From JBBDIK01 sp040880465 (GTDB lineage Bacteria > Actinomycetota > UBA4738 > JBBDHU01): a stretch of 63,174 nt of DNA. A model generated the notes under the pieces. The model ran no database searches and was not told where the DNA came from. It saw nothing but the letters and a program-made list of their open reading frames with translations. The stretch covers positions 1 to 63,174 of the forward strand of contig JBBDIK010000017.1 in assembly GCA_040880465.1 (NCBI GenBank), given 5' to 3'. Both the position numbers and the translations under genes were made by a program. Shown here in pieces: positions 14,662-23,202 of the stretch (position 1 is the first letter of the stretch; the number at the start of each line of letters is the position of its first letter).

Positions 14662-16770
14662 CTAGTTCGTCGCCAGTTCCTTGGGGGTCGGGACCATGTC
14701 CAGGGGCAGCGTCGCGACGATCGTGGTCCCCGACCCCGGACTCGACCGGACGACGAACGTCCCGCTGGCAAGTTCGATCCGCTCGCGCATCGAGGCGAGC
14801 CCGACCTTACCGGCCCGCAGGAAGTCGCGTGCCTGGTTGGGGTCGAACCCGATGCCGTCGTCGCCCACCTCGATCTTGAGCTGTCCGGCGACGGCGTCGA
14901 CCGTGACGGTGACTTCGGAGGCACGCGAGTGCTTGCGGGCGTTGGTGAGCGCCTCCTGGACCAGCCGGTACGCGAGCGTCTCAAGGTCCGACGGTACCTC
15001 CACCAACGAACGGCTGCGGAACTGGGTCCGCACCTCGTCCTCACGCCCGAACCGCGCCAACGTTTCCTGAAGGGCCGGGACCAGGCCGCGCTCCTCCAGG
15101 AGCGGCGGCCGGAGGTTCCCCATGAGCCGGCGCAGGTTGTCCGCCTCCTCCGAGAGCTGACCGCGGATCTTCACCAGCGTCTCGATCGCCCGCTCGCTGT
15201 CGCCCGACTTGAGCATCAGCAGGACGGCCTCGAGCGAGAGCGACGCAGCCGAGACACCTTGGACCGGTCCGTCGTGCAGGTCCCGTGCGACGCGGTTGCG
15301 CTCCGCCTCGATGGCCGCGTTCGTCCGCTTGAGGAGACGCGTTCGGTCTTCGTCGCGGTCCTGCAGGAACTGGAACAGGGAACGGATCGTCTGGTCGGCG
15401 ACCTTGGCCGCGGTCGCGTCGCGGACCAGCAGGAGCGTTCCGGGCGGGTTGCCGGGGATCGCGGACGTGCGCGCTTCCAGGAAGACCTCGTGTCCCTGGC
15501 GGTCGAGCGCGGCTTGGCCGTTCACCAGCAGGGATGCGATCGAGGTGCCGCCAGGCGCCGAAGCTGCGACCCGGTCCCACGGTTTGCCGACGACGAACGC
15601 TCGCTCGAGCCCGACCATCTCGCAGAAGGCCCCGTTCGCCTGGCGCACGACGTCGTCCGCGTCGAGTTCGACGATCCCGTCGACCGCGGCGTCGAAGAGG
15701 AGTCGCAGCCGTTCCTCGGACTCGGCCAGCGTGTCCATCGCGCGTTGCAATTGCGACATCGCGTGGTCGGTTTCCCGGAGCGCTGATTCGCGCTCCCCGA
15801 GTGCCTCGTGCGCGGCATCGGTGGCCGCTGTGCTGCGGACCTGGTTCACCAGGATCCGGGCGGCGATGGCTCCTCCGAGCAGGGCGATCAGGATGGCCCC
15901 TTCCCGGAGGGTGGCGCTGCCCCGAACCTGAAGCGCGGCAACGATCCCGAGGCTCCCGGCCGCGGACGCGACCGCGATCGTCGTGAGCACGGGGCGACCC
16001 CACCCCGCGCTCGTCACCTGCAGCGCGTGCTCCTCGGGCCGCACGACCATGAGCCCGGCCAGGAAGAGCGCGGCGAGTCCGAGAGGGATGTCGAGTGCGG
16101 GCAACCCCCAGGCGTCGATGCCGCGTACCCAGAGGCTGCCGACGGTCAGGGTCGCCCCGGCGAAGATCCCGACGACCGCGAGCTGGCCGAAGTGTGAGGG
16201 CGACGGGACCCACAGGGTGAGCGCGATGAAGGAGGTGATCGCCACCGCGGCGGTCGCCGCGAACAAGGCGCTCCACATGAGTGCGGCCAGTTCCTGGCTG
16301 GCGCCCTCCGGACGGATGAGCAGGTAGACGACGCTGATCATGGCGGTCGCGATCAGGGCGACGTCGGCGGAGATCTCCCTGCGGTCCTCCCGAACGAAAT
16401 GGTCGCGGAACTGCACACGGGCCGGGAAGATCAGGAGCGCACCGATGACCAGGAACAACAGGTCGGCCGTCCCTCCGCTACGTCCAGTGCCCGTGCCGAG
16501 GTCGGTCCAGAACTCGACGGCCTTCGCCAGCGCCATGACGGCCATCGCGACGCCGAAGGGGAGGGTCCCCTCCCACGCGCCCGGCCTCCGCGCCCGTCGC
16601 AGGATCATGACGGCCGAGAGCGTGGCCGCTGCGAACAGGGCCACGTCGGACACCAGTTTCCCGACCCCCGGATCCTTCGGGGCCAGCACGTAGGTGAGCA
16701 GGAAGAGGCCTCCCGCGGATGCGAGGAGGAAGATCTCACGCCGGGTGCTCTCCGTGCCTGGATGCGCCAT
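14662..16770 (-). CDS. Membrane sensor histidine kinase (NarL/DesK type) with PAS domain
   Basis: 702 residues. About nine membrane segments (residues 12-310) form an uncharacterised sensor region, followed by a coiled linker (320-355), a PAS domain (355-455), HisKA_3 with His499 in RNRVARDLHDGPVQG, and HATPase_c (N box ALTNARKHSRA; G1 GDDGIGFDPNQA). It should autophosphorylate and pass phosphate to a NarL-type regulator; the response regulator at 16929-17585 lies directly upstream on the same strand and is the natural partner. The 158-bp gap suggests a separate promoter. It ends 3 bp from the PBP stop (convergent). Ligand unknown. Confidence 0.9.
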   Translation of the reverse strand: MAHPGTESTRREIFLLASAGGLFLLTYVLAPKDPGVGKLVSDVALFAAATLSAVMILRRARRPGAWEGTLPFGVAMAVMALAKAVEFWTDLGTGTGRSGGTADLLFLVIGALLIFPARVQFRDHFVREDRREISADVALIATAMISVVYLLIRPEGASQELAALMWSALFAATAAVAITSFIALTLWVPSPSHFGQLAVVGIFAGATLTVGSLWVRGIDAWGLPALDIPLGLAALFLAGLMVVRPEEHALQVTSAGWGRPVLTTIAVASAAGSLGIVAALQVRGSATLREGAILIALLGGAIAARILVNQVRSTAATDAAHEALGERESALRETDHAMSQLQRAMDTLAESEERLRLLFDAAVDGIVELDADDVVRQANGAFCEMVGLERAFVVGKPWDRVAASAPGGTSIASLLVNGQAALDRQGHEVFLEARTSAIPGNPPGTLLLVRDATAAKVADQTIRSLFQFLQDRDEDRTRLLKRTNAAIEAERNRVARDLHDGPVQGVSAASLSLEAVLLMLKSGDSERAIETLVKIRGQLSEEADNLRRLMGNLRPPLLEERGLVPALQETLARFGREDEVRTQFRSRSLVEVPSDLETLAYRLVQEALTNARKHSRASEVTVTVDAVAGQLKIEVGDDGIGFDPNQARDFLRAGKVGLASMRERIELASGTFVVRSSPGSGTTIVATLPLDMVPTPKELATN

Positions 16771-16928
16771 CTAGCCCACCACTATGGAGGGACAAGACCG
16801 GTTGTCCAATCGGCCGGATGGGGAAGGGCACCGAGGGGTCTTTGGGGGATATGCACTAGTCATTTCGAACTAGGACTTCAGGCTCATCGACCGGGGAGTC
16901 TCGGCGTGCACGCGGCTCCCCGCGTGGC

Positions 16929-17585
16929 TCACTCGATGAGCCTGCGGCGCAGGGCCTCGGCGACCGCCGCGGTCCTGTCGGAGGCGCCGAGCTTCTCGAA
17001 GATGTGCTCGAGATGGGTCTTGACGGTGTCGGGAGAGATGAAGAGCTTTTCGGCGATGTCCTTGTTGGTGTGGCCGAAGGCGAGGAGTTGGAGTACCTCG
17101 ATCTCGCGCGCCGTCAGTGTGTCGGCCTTGCGGTCGCGTTCCTTCGCATCCGACAACTCTTCGGCGAGGGCGACCACCAACTGTGGGTCGATGACCATGT
17201 TGCCGCTGGCGACGAGGCGAACCGTCTGAATCAGGTGCTCGGCGTCCCGCGCCTTGAGTACGTAGCCACGTGCCCCGGCTCGCACGGCCTCGACCACGAA
17301 CTGCCGGTCGTCATAGGCGGAGAGCATGATGACGTTGACTTCGGGATGGTTGGTCCGGATCTCCCGAGCGGCCTCCAGTCCGTCCATCTCCGGCATGCGG
17401 ATGTCAACGAGTGCGATGTGGGGGCTGGTCTGGTCGATGACTTCCAGGAGTTCCCGGCCGTTCGCCGCCTCGCCGACGACCTCGATACCGTCGGCGGTCT
17501 CCAGATAGCGCCGCAGTCCCTGGCGGACCAGGGAGTGGTCATCGGCGATGGCCACCCGTACCGTCGTGTCGCTCGCGTCCGCCAC
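16929..17585 (-). CDS. NarL/LuxR-type response regulator
   Basis: 218 residues from a GTG at 17585 with GGAG upstream. The receiver domain (about 9-125) has acidic pocket DD (15-16), phosphoacceptor Asp61 in ALVDIRMPEMDG and Lys111 (YVLKAR). The LuxR-type HTH (about 155-215) carries LTAREIEVLQLLAFGHTNKDIAEKLFIS and the recognition helix TVKTHLEHIFEKLG. It probably pairs with the membrane kinase downstream. It starts 47 bp after the PIG-V-type glycosyltransferase stop on the same strand, so read-through from the upstream kinase-regulator-glycosyltransferase operon is possible. Confidence 0.92.
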   Translation of the reverse strand: MADASDTTVRVAIADDHSLVRQGLRRYLETADGIEVVGEAANGRELLEVIDQTSPHIALVDIRMPEMDGLEAAREIRTNHPEVNVIMLSAYDDRQFVVEAVRAGARGYVLKARDAEHLIQTVRLVASGNMVIDPQLVVALAEELSDAKERDRKADTLTAREIEVLQLLAFGHTNKDIAEKLFISPDTVKTHLEHIFEKLGASDRTAAVAEALRRRLIE

Positions 17586-17632
17586 TCTGCTCCGATCTGG
17601 GGTAGGTCCCCCGATTCTAGTCGGGTCGCCCC

Positions 17633-18799
17633 TCAGAAGATGAAATGGGCGTTCACGAAGAGCACCGTGAGCACGCCCAGGCCCGCGGCGGAGACGCCCA
17701 CGATCAGTGCATGCGGGAGCCGTCGCCGCTCGGCCAGCTCGGCCAGGGCCCAGAAGATCGGGAACAGAGGCAGGACGAAGCGGGGCATCGACATCAGGGG
17801 CCGGTCCGGCCAGATGAGGCTCAGTGGCGCCAGGATCCCCAGCCACGTGAAGACGCTGAACGCGGGCCGGAACCGGATCACCGCGTAGGCGGCCGCCGCC
17901 AGTGCCGGGACGACGATGAGCCAGTCGAGCAAGAGGTAGCCGCCGTCGCGGAAGGCGCCGGCCGTCGCCGCCACCAGCGTCTCGGGTGGGAACGCCGCCT
18001 CCCGTTGCCAGTTCGACTGGAACCGGAGCGGGGCCTGAGCGTCGCCGGTCTTGGCGTGCCAGTACCAGAGGTAGGCGCCGAGACCGAGCGGCACCAGCCC
18101 CGCCCACAGCACCATCCACAGGGAGCTGCGTTTCTCTCGCCACTGGTGGATGGCCTCGACCGCGAGGGCAGGGGCGAGGATCACCCCGACGCTGCGGGTC
18201 GCCGCGGCGAACGCACCCGTCACCCCTGCGGCAGGCCATCGGGCGCGCCGCGCCGCCCAGAACGCCGTCACGGCCATCAGCAGGAACAGCGACTCGCCGT
18301 ACGGGGCGAAGAAGAAGAACGCCGTCGGGAAGATGCTGATGTACAGGACCGCCTTGCGTGCCTTGGACTCCGAGAGTTCGGAGCGCGTCAATAGGTAGAG
18401 CATGCACAGGGCCCCGAGGAAGGCGAGGTTCGACACCAGCAGCCCCGCCGCCAGGGGACGGCCGCCGAGGGCCCACGACGTTCCCCGGACCGCGAGGGGG
18501 AACAGCGGGAAGAACGCGGCGCTGCCGTCGTCGGCTCGGTAGCCGTCGTCGGCGATGTGCAGATACCACAGGGCGTCCTGCTCCTCGAACGAGGTGACCA
18601 CGTTGTGCAGCCCCGGCGTGTTCGTGTCGTCGGGCCAGCCCGGCGCCGAGACCGCAGCGCGATCGGGAAGGATCCCGGTCGCGATGTACCCGAGGACCAG
18701 GAGTCCGATCCGCACGGCCAGGAACACCTTCACGCAATAGAGGAGTCCGGCGCGGGTCCCCGGGTCGATGCGTCGTCGGCGCCTCGCTGCGTCCGTCAC
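17633..18799 (-). CDS. Membrane glycosyltransferase, PIG-V/mannosyltransferase-like
   Basis: 388 residues, GTG start overlapping the upstream gene's stop (GTGA). About nine or ten membrane helices. The first large outer loop holds QDALWYLHIADDGYRADDG (acidic motif with Trp) and AFFPLFPLAVRG, the signature of the PIG-V/GPI-mannosyltransferase-2-like family of GT-C enzymes, which use polyprenyl-phosphate sugars outside the membrane. Likely adds mannose to a cell-envelope lipid or glycan; the acceptor is not known. It is coupled to another GT-C type protein and to regulators on both sides. Confidence 0.8.
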   Translation of the reverse strand: MTDAARRRRRIDPGTRAGLLYCVKVFLAVRIGLLVLGYIATGILPDRAAVSAPGWPDDTNTPGLHNVVTSFEEQDALWYLHIADDGYRADDGSAAFFPLFPLAVRGTSWALGGRPLAAGLLVSNLAFLGALCMLYLLTRSELSESKARKAVLYISIFPTAFFFFAPYGESLFLLMAVTAFWAARRARWPAAGVTGAFAAATRSVGVILAPALAVEAIHQWREKRSSLWMVLWAGLVPLGLGAYLWYWHAKTGDAQAPLRFQSNWQREAAFPPETLVAATAGAFRDGGYLLLDWLIVVPALAAAAYAVIRFRPAFSVFTWLGILAPLSLIWPDRPLMSMPRFVLPLFPIFWALAELAERRRLPHALIVGVSAAGLGVLTVLFVNAHFIF

Positions 18800-20064
18800 G
18801 CGGCCACCTCGTCTGGTGCGGCGGGTTCAGTCTCTGCGTCGTCATCCTCGTCGGGGAGGGGTTCGGCTTGCCGGATCCACACCACCACACATGCCACCAG
18901 GATCGCCGCCCGGGCGAGGACCGCGATCTCGAACGCGCCGAAGCCGACGTGTTCCGCGAAGCCGCCGGTGTCCGTGAAGTTCCCGAACCACCAGAACCGG
19001 GTCGCGAATACGGCGATGTCGGCGGCTTCGAACAGAGCGAACAGCCGCCAGCTCGGCAGGGCCAGGGCGAACCAGGGCAGGAGCCAGAGTCCGTACTGCG
19101 GCGAGTACACCTTGTTGGTGAGCAGGAACAGCACGATCAGCGGGAACCCCAGCGTCCACCGGGGGAACCGCGGGAAGCGGCGCGCTCGGAGCCGCCACAC
19201 GAGCGCCGCAAGGCCGACGAACAGGAGCGCCGAGGCCAGGTTCACCAGCGGCGTCATCCCTTCGGGGCAGGACAGTTCGCCGGTGATCCGGTGGCAACCG
19301 ATGAACCATAGGCTGTCCCAGTCGGGCTGACGCGCCGAGTTGAAGCTGAAGAACCGGAACCACCCGGACGTCGCCAGCACGGCGAACGGGACGTTGATCA
19401 GGAGCCAGGCGCCGGCGGCGCCCCACGCGAGGTGGATCCCCCCATCGGGATCCTTGCGTCGGAAGCGCCCCGCGACGAAGGGCACGACGAGCAGCAGGGG
19501 GTAGAGCTTGGCCGCACCACCGAGCCCGAGCATCACTCCCGACCACGCATCGCGGCGCCGCAGGTAGAGCAGCGTGCCGACCGCTCCGAACGCCACCGCG
19601 ATCATGTCCCAGTTCGTGAAGGCGTAGATGGCGAGGGTGGGCGCCAGCGCGAAGTAGAGTGCGCGTCGGCCGACGGCCATGTATAGGGCCACCGCCGTCA
19701 CGACCGCTGCGGCGGTCAGCAGGAACGTGTTCAACGCGAAGAAGGACGTCGCGTCGTCGGCCGGCCAGGCGGCGGCCCGCATCACCCACATCGTCAGGAC
19801 CGGGTACTCGTCGCACTGAGCCTCGCCCGCCGGACACGGGTCGAGGAAGGGGAGGCGCTCGCCCTCGAGGTGCTCGGTTCCGAAGAGGGGGACCAGGTCC
19901 GTGTAGCACAGGAGCCGGTACTGCCGGCCGTCGCTCCAGTTGCCGGAGATGCACGGCGCTTTCATGACCACGCCGACGGCCAGGGTCCCGAACAGCGCCA
20001 GGAGGATGAGGGTCAGCGACGTCGTGCGCGCGGCGGGAGCGCCTCGGCCGGGCGCCCCGGTCAT
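18796..20064 (-). CDS. Membrane glycosyltransferase, GT87/DUF2029-like
   Basis: 422 residues, about ten membrane helices. The loop after the first helix contains CISGNWSDGRQYRLLCYTDLVPL and CPAGEAQCDEYPVLTMWVMR; EYP...W is characteristic of actinobacterial polyprenol-phosphate-sugar dependent GT-C proteins such as the Rv0051 type found near ponA1. Four loop cysteines may form disulphides. The C-terminal tail is acidic and cytoplasmic. ATGA overlap with the response regulator upstream and GTGA overlap with the PIG-V-like gene downstream show a single coupled operon. Likely envelope glycan or glycolipid synthesis; donor and acceptor unknown. Confidence 0.75.
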   Translation of the reverse strand: MTGAPGRGAPAARTTSLTLILLALFGTLAVGVVMKAPCISGNWSDGRQYRLLCYTDLVPLFGTEHLEGERLPFLDPCPAGEAQCDEYPVLTMWVMRAAAWPADDATSFFALNTFLLTAAAVVTAVALYMAVGRRALYFALAPTLAIYAFTNWDMIAVAFGAVGTLLYLRRRDAWSGVMLGLGGAAKLYPLLLVVPFVAGRFRRKDPDGGIHLAWGAAGAWLLINVPFAVLATSGWFRFFSFNSARQPDWDSLWFIGCHRITGELSCPEGMTPLVNLASALLFVGLAALVWRLRARRFPRFPRWTLGFPLIVLFLLTNKVYSPQYGLWLLPWFALALPSWRLFALFEAADIAVFATRFWWFGNFTDTGGFAEHVGFGAFEIAVLARAAILVACVVVWIRQAEPLPDEDDDAETEPAAPDEVAA

Positions 20065-20741
20065 ACGCTGATCGCGCCGTTCTTGACGGCGAACGCGACG
20101 GCTTCCAGTTTCGAATGCACGTCGAGCTTGGACAGGATGTTGCGGATATGGGTCTGGACGGTCTGCGGGCTGATCTTGAGCCGCTCGGCGATGGCGTCGT
20201 TCCGGGCGCCGGCGCCGAGGCGTTGGAGGATCTCGAGTTCGCGATCGGTGAGGGTGCTCAGGCGCTGCACCGCGTCTCGCCGGTCCTGACGCTGGCCGGC
20301 CACCTGATGGAGCAGGCGCGTCAGCGTTGCCGGGTCGATCAGGGTGTCGCCGTCGGCCGCGGCCTTGACCGCAGAGAGCACGTCTCCGGCGGCCTCCGAC
20401 TTCGTCAGGAACCCGGAAGCTCCGGCCTCAACAGCCTCGATCATCAGGCTCTCGTCTTCGTGGGCGGTCATGATGATGACCTTGGTTTCCGGCGATGCGG
20501 TCTTGATCCTGCGGGTCGCCTCGATCCCGTTCATCGCTCCGCGGAACTTCACATCCATCAGGACGACGTCGGGGTGATGCTCGCGTGAGAGGCTAACGGC
20601 CTCGTCGGGGGTGTGGACCGGACGCGTCGGCATCTCCAACGCGGGGTCGCTGTCGATCACCATCGCGAGCGCGTCGGTCAGGATCTTATGGTCGTCGCAG
20701 ACGAGCAGGATGATGGGACGGGCGGGCGCTTGCGGCACCAC
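20061..20741 (-). CDS. NarL/LuxR-type response regulator
   Basis: 226 residues; the GTG at 20741 overlaps the kinase stop by one base (TAGTG), so the start is set by coupling. Receiver domain about 10-128 with DD at 16-17, phosphoacceptor Asp63 in VVLMDVKFRGAMNG and Lys114 (FLTKSE). HTH LuxR domain about 160-222 (LTDRELEILQRLGAGARNDAIAERL; TVQTHIRNILSKL). The short insertion KFRGAMNG after the phosphorylated Asp is slightly unusual. Partner of the soluble kinase at 20741-21433. Followed directly by glycosyltransferase genes, so envelope sugar synthesis may be part of its output. Confidence 0.92.
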   Translation of the reverse strand: MVPQAPARPIILLVCDDHKILTDALAMVIDSDPALEMPTRPVHTPDEAVSLSREHHPDVVLMDVKFRGAMNGIEATRRIKTASPETKVIIMTAHEDESLMIEAVEAGASGFLTKSEAAGDVLSAVKAAADGDTLIDPATLTRLLHQVAGQRQDRRDAVQRLSTLTDRELEILQRLGAGARNDAIAERLKISPQTVQTHIRNILSKLDVHSKLEAVAFAVKNGAISV

Positions 20742-21433
20742 TATCGATCCCCTTCCCCGGGCAGCGTGAACGCGAGGATGGTACCGCGGTCCGGCCGCGT
20801 CTCCATGCGCATCGTGCCTCCCTGGGCGGTCACGTGCGCGCGCGCGAGATAGAGGCCGATACCGGCCCCTCGGACGTCCTCGTAGCCGGATGGCCGGACC
20901 GTGGTGAAGGGGTCGAACGCGCGCTCGAGGTCCTCCGGCCAGAGCCCGGGGCCCTCGCTCGTTACCTCGACTCCGACCCGACCGTCGCCGTCGGCGCCGA
21001 CCCGCACCTCGATGGGCGAGTCGGAAGGCGAAAAGCGTTCGGCATTCTCGATCAGCTCGGCGAATACGGCCTTGGTCCACACCGGGTCGTACAACGCGGA
21101 AACGCCGGCCTGGACCTCGAGCTTGACCCGGTCGTGGCCCTCGGCCGCCTCTTGGGCGATCGGTTCCAGGGGACCCGCCATGATCACGTAGGTGATGTTC
21201 CCCGCCTCCAGCTCCAGGAGCAGGTAGGCGCGCTCGACGAGCCGGTCGAGCCGGTCCGACTCCTCATCGATCAGCTGGAACAGCTCGCGGCGCTCGCCAT
21301 CAGACAGCGAATCGTAGAGTCGGTTGCCCGTGGCGGCGAGTCCCTTGATGCCCATGAGTGGGTTCTTCAATTCATGGGCGATCTGCGAGGCGAGGGTGGG
21401 ACCCGGTTCGGGCCGGGCGTGGTCTTCACTCAC
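20741..21433 (-). CDS. Short soluble histidine kinase (HisKA/HATPase), no sensor domain
   Basis: 230 residues, GTG start. The HisKA box IAHELKNPLMGIKGL has His20 near the very N-terminus, followed by HATPase_c with N box ELIENAERFS, a weak G1 (TSEGPGLWPED instead of DxGxG) and G2 (RGAGIGLYLARA). There is no sensor domain or membrane segment, so the signal must come from a partner protein or from ligand binding to the dimer. It overlaps the response regulator by 1 bp. The class (HisKA) differs from the usual HisKA_3 partner of NarL-type regulators. A 7-bp inverted repeat (CACTCAC/GTGAGTG, 21427-21446) straddles the start. Confidence 0.85.
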   Translation of the reverse strand: MSEDHARPEPGPTLASQIAHELKNPLMGIKGLAATGNRLYDSLSDGERRELFQLIDEESDRLDRLVERAYLLLELEAGNITYVIMAGPLEPIAQEAAEGHDRVKLEVQAGVSALYDPVWTKAVFAELIENAERFSPSDSPIEVRVGADGDGRVGVEVTSEGPGLWPEDLERAFDPFTTVRPSGYEDVRGAGIGLYLARAHVTAQGGTMRMETRPDRGTILAFTLPGEGDR

Positions 21434-21446
21434 GATGGTGTGAGTG
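21427..21446. promoter_or_regulatory. 7-bp inverted repeat over the kinase start codon
   Basis: CACTCAC (21427-21433) and GTGAGTG (21440-21446) are perfect inverted copies with a 6-bp spacer, covering the GTG start at 21433. Could be an operator for autoregulation or translational masking. Short, so chance cannot be excluded. Confidence 0.3.
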
Positions 21447-21463
21447 TATGCCGCTGGGCCCCG

Positions 21464-22258
21464 CTACCGATAGGAGTGGTCGGCGTCCGGGAACGTGCCG
21501 GCCTCGACGTCCTCCGCGAAGGCCGTGACCGCCCGGGTGATCTCGCCTGCCAGGTCGGCGTACGGCCGGACGAACTTGGGGGGCGCATTCTCGTCGTCCA
21601 GGCCGAGCAGGTCCGTGAGGGTGAGCACCTGCCCGTCCGTGTGTGGCCCCGCGCCGATACCGATGGTCGGGATCGACAGGGACTGCGTGACCTGCTTGCC
21701 CACATCGATCGGCACGCCCTCCAGGACCAGGGCGAAGATGCCCGTCTTCTCCAGCGACAAGGCGTCGTCCAGGATCCGGGAGGCGTCTTCCTCGCTGCGT
21801 CCCTGGACGCGGTGGCCGCCCATCGTGTGGATGGACTGCGGGGTGAGCCCGAGGTGGCCCATCACGGGGATCCCGCGCTCGGTCAAGGCGGAGGCGAGTT
21901 CGAACATCGGCCCCTCGAACTTGACCGCGTGGGCGTCCCCTTCCTTGATGAACCGGCCGGCGTTGCGGATCGCCTCGTCGGTGGAGGCCTGATAGGACAT
22001 GAACGGCATGTCGCCGATGACCAGGGCGTTCCGGGCGCCGCGCGTCACCGCACGCGTGTGGTGGAGCATCTCTTCCATCGTGACGGGCAGGGTCGTCTCG
22101 TAGCCGAGCACGGTGTTGGCGAGCGAGTCGCCGACCAGCAGGATGGGGATCCCCGCTCGGTCCAGCAGCCTGGCGGTGGGGTAGTCGTAGGCGGTGAGCA
22201 TGGGGAACCGCCTCCCGGCAGCCTTCCATGCACGCAGATCGTGAACGGTGACGGTCAT
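21464..22258 (-). CDS. panB: 3-methyl-2-oxobutanoate (ketopantoate) hydroxymethyltransferase
   Basis: 264 residues from the ATG at 22258 with AAGGAGG about 12 bp upstream. Makes ketopantoate from 2-ketoisovalerate and methylenetetrahydrofolate in pantothenate/CoA synthesis. Conserved segments: MLTAYDYPTARLLDRAGI, LLVGDSLANTVLGYETTLPVTM (Asp metal ligand in GDS), HLGLTPQSIHTMGGHRVQGR, LVLEGVP (catalytic Glu) and IPTIGIGAGPHTDGQVL. Length is as in the family. No other pan gene lies nearby. It stands alone between the kinase operon and a divergent lipoprotein. Confidence 0.95.
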   Translation of the reverse strand: MTVTVHDLRAWKAAGRRFPMLTAYDYPTARLLDRAGIPILLVGDSLANTVLGYETTLPVTMEEMLHHTRAVTRGARNALVIGDMPFMSYQASTDEAIRNAGRFIKEGDAHAVKFEGPMFELASALTERGIPVMGHLGLTPQSIHTMGGHRVQGRSEEDASRILDDALSLEKTGIFALVLEGVPIDVGKQVTQSLSIPTIGIGAGPHTDGQVLTLTDLLGLDDENAPPKFVRPYADLAGEITRAVTAFAEDVEAGTFPDADHSYR

Positions 22259-22332
22259 GTCGGCTCGCGCCTCCTTGGTGGTCGAGTGCACGGCTTCCGT
22301 CAGTCTAGCGCGGGGGCGTGGAAGGGGATAGC

Positions 22333-22713
22333 ATGCTGGCGATGAAGCGGACCTCCACGCTCGCGGGCATCGCGCTCGTCACCGCGTTGGTGCTCTCCGG
22401 GTGTGCCTCGAAGGTCGAGCAGGACCTGGATGCGCTGGATGAGGCTCAAGCCACCGGCGGCAGCATCTTGTTGCAGCAGGCGGCCGTCACCGCCTCCGGT
22501 TGGTACGCGACCAACGGCAGCTATGCGGGTTTCAATGCCTCGACCGCCAAGAGCCTGGACCCCGCCCTGAAGTGGGCGGATGGGGGAGCTCCGGCGGTCG
22601 GTGTCGTCACGATAGAGGGTGCGTCCGCAACGAGCGTCCAGCTCCTGACCTCGGACGATTCCGGCGGGTCGGTGTGCATCCAGCTCAACGAGGGCATCGA
22701 CACCCCCTGCTGA
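22333..22713 (+). CDS. Lipoprotein with pilin-like exported domain
   Basis: 126 residues from the ATG at 22333 (SD GAAGGGG). The signal peptide ends in lipobox LVLSGC (Cys24), so it is lipid-anchored on the outer face of the membrane. The exported domain (ASGWYATNGSYAGFNASTAKSLDPALKW, then a VTI...SVQLLTSD...VCIQL strand pattern) resembles the C-terminal part of type IV pilin-like proteins. It shares this pattern with the protein at 36834-37274. A role with pili is inference; the Tad operon is 12 kb away. Followed by a GC-rich hairpin (22721-22745). Confidence 0.75.
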   Translation: MLAMKRTSTLAGIALVTALVLSGCASKVEQDLDALDEAQATGGSILLQQAAVTASGWYATNGSYAGFNASTAKSLDPALKWADGGAPAVGVVTIEGASATSVQLLTSDDSGGSVCIQLNEGIDTPC

Positions 22714-22720
22714 ACTTCCT

Positions 22721-22745
22721 GCCGCCGCCACCGAACAGCGGCGGC
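22721..22745 (+). terminator. Candidate GC-rich hairpin terminator
   Basis: GCCGCCG (22721-22727) pairs with CGGCGGC (22739-22745) around an 11-nt loop, 8 bp after the lipoprotein stop. No T-tract follows, so the terminator call is tentative. Confidence 0.35.
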
Positions 22746-22842
22746 GTCCGTGTCAGACCCCCCTGCTAGGCTCGCCCTTGTTACACTCTCTCGGTCCACT
22801 CCTGCTCCTTCGGGGGCCGCGTGAGACCAGAGGAGGTCGGAT

Positions 22843-23154
22843 TTGAGGGCATACGAGATCATGTTGATCCTGCCCGGTGACGCCGATGAGGCGGCCGCCG
22901 GCCAGGTCATCGACCGCATCACCCAGGTCCTCGGCGACCAGGGGTCCGTCGGCAAGGTCGACCAGTGGGGTCGTCGCCGACTTGCCTACGAGATCGCTGG
23001 GAACACCGAGGGCTACTACGTGGTCGCCCGATTCGATGCCGAGCCGACCGTGCTCAAGGAGCTGGACCGTTCGCTCTCCCTCGCGGACCAGGTCATCAGA
23101 TTCAAAGTCATGGCGAAGGTCGCCGCGAAGGAAGCTTCCCCCTCTCCGGCATAG
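22843..23154 (+). CDS. rpsF: 30S ribosomal protein S6
   Basis: 103 residues, TTG start set by an AGGAGGT SD ending 5 bp upstream. The protein begins RAYEIMLILPGD and continues with KVDQWGRRRLAYEI and GYYVVARFDAEP, the S6 signature; S6 binds with S18 to 16S rRNA in the platform of the small subunit. First gene of rpsF-ssb-rpsR-rplI, the common bacterial order. A TACACT hexamer near 22782 could be the -10 of the operon. Confidence 0.95.
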   Translation: MRAYEIMLILPGDADEAAAGQVIDRITQVLGDQGSVGKVDQWGRRRLAYEIAGNTEGYYVVARFDAEPTVLKELDRSLSLADQVIRFKVMAKVAAKEASPSPA

Positions 23155-23202
23155 GCCATCAGGCCCGGAGAGCGGAGCAGAACAGCAAAGGTGGTGGTGG
23201 AG

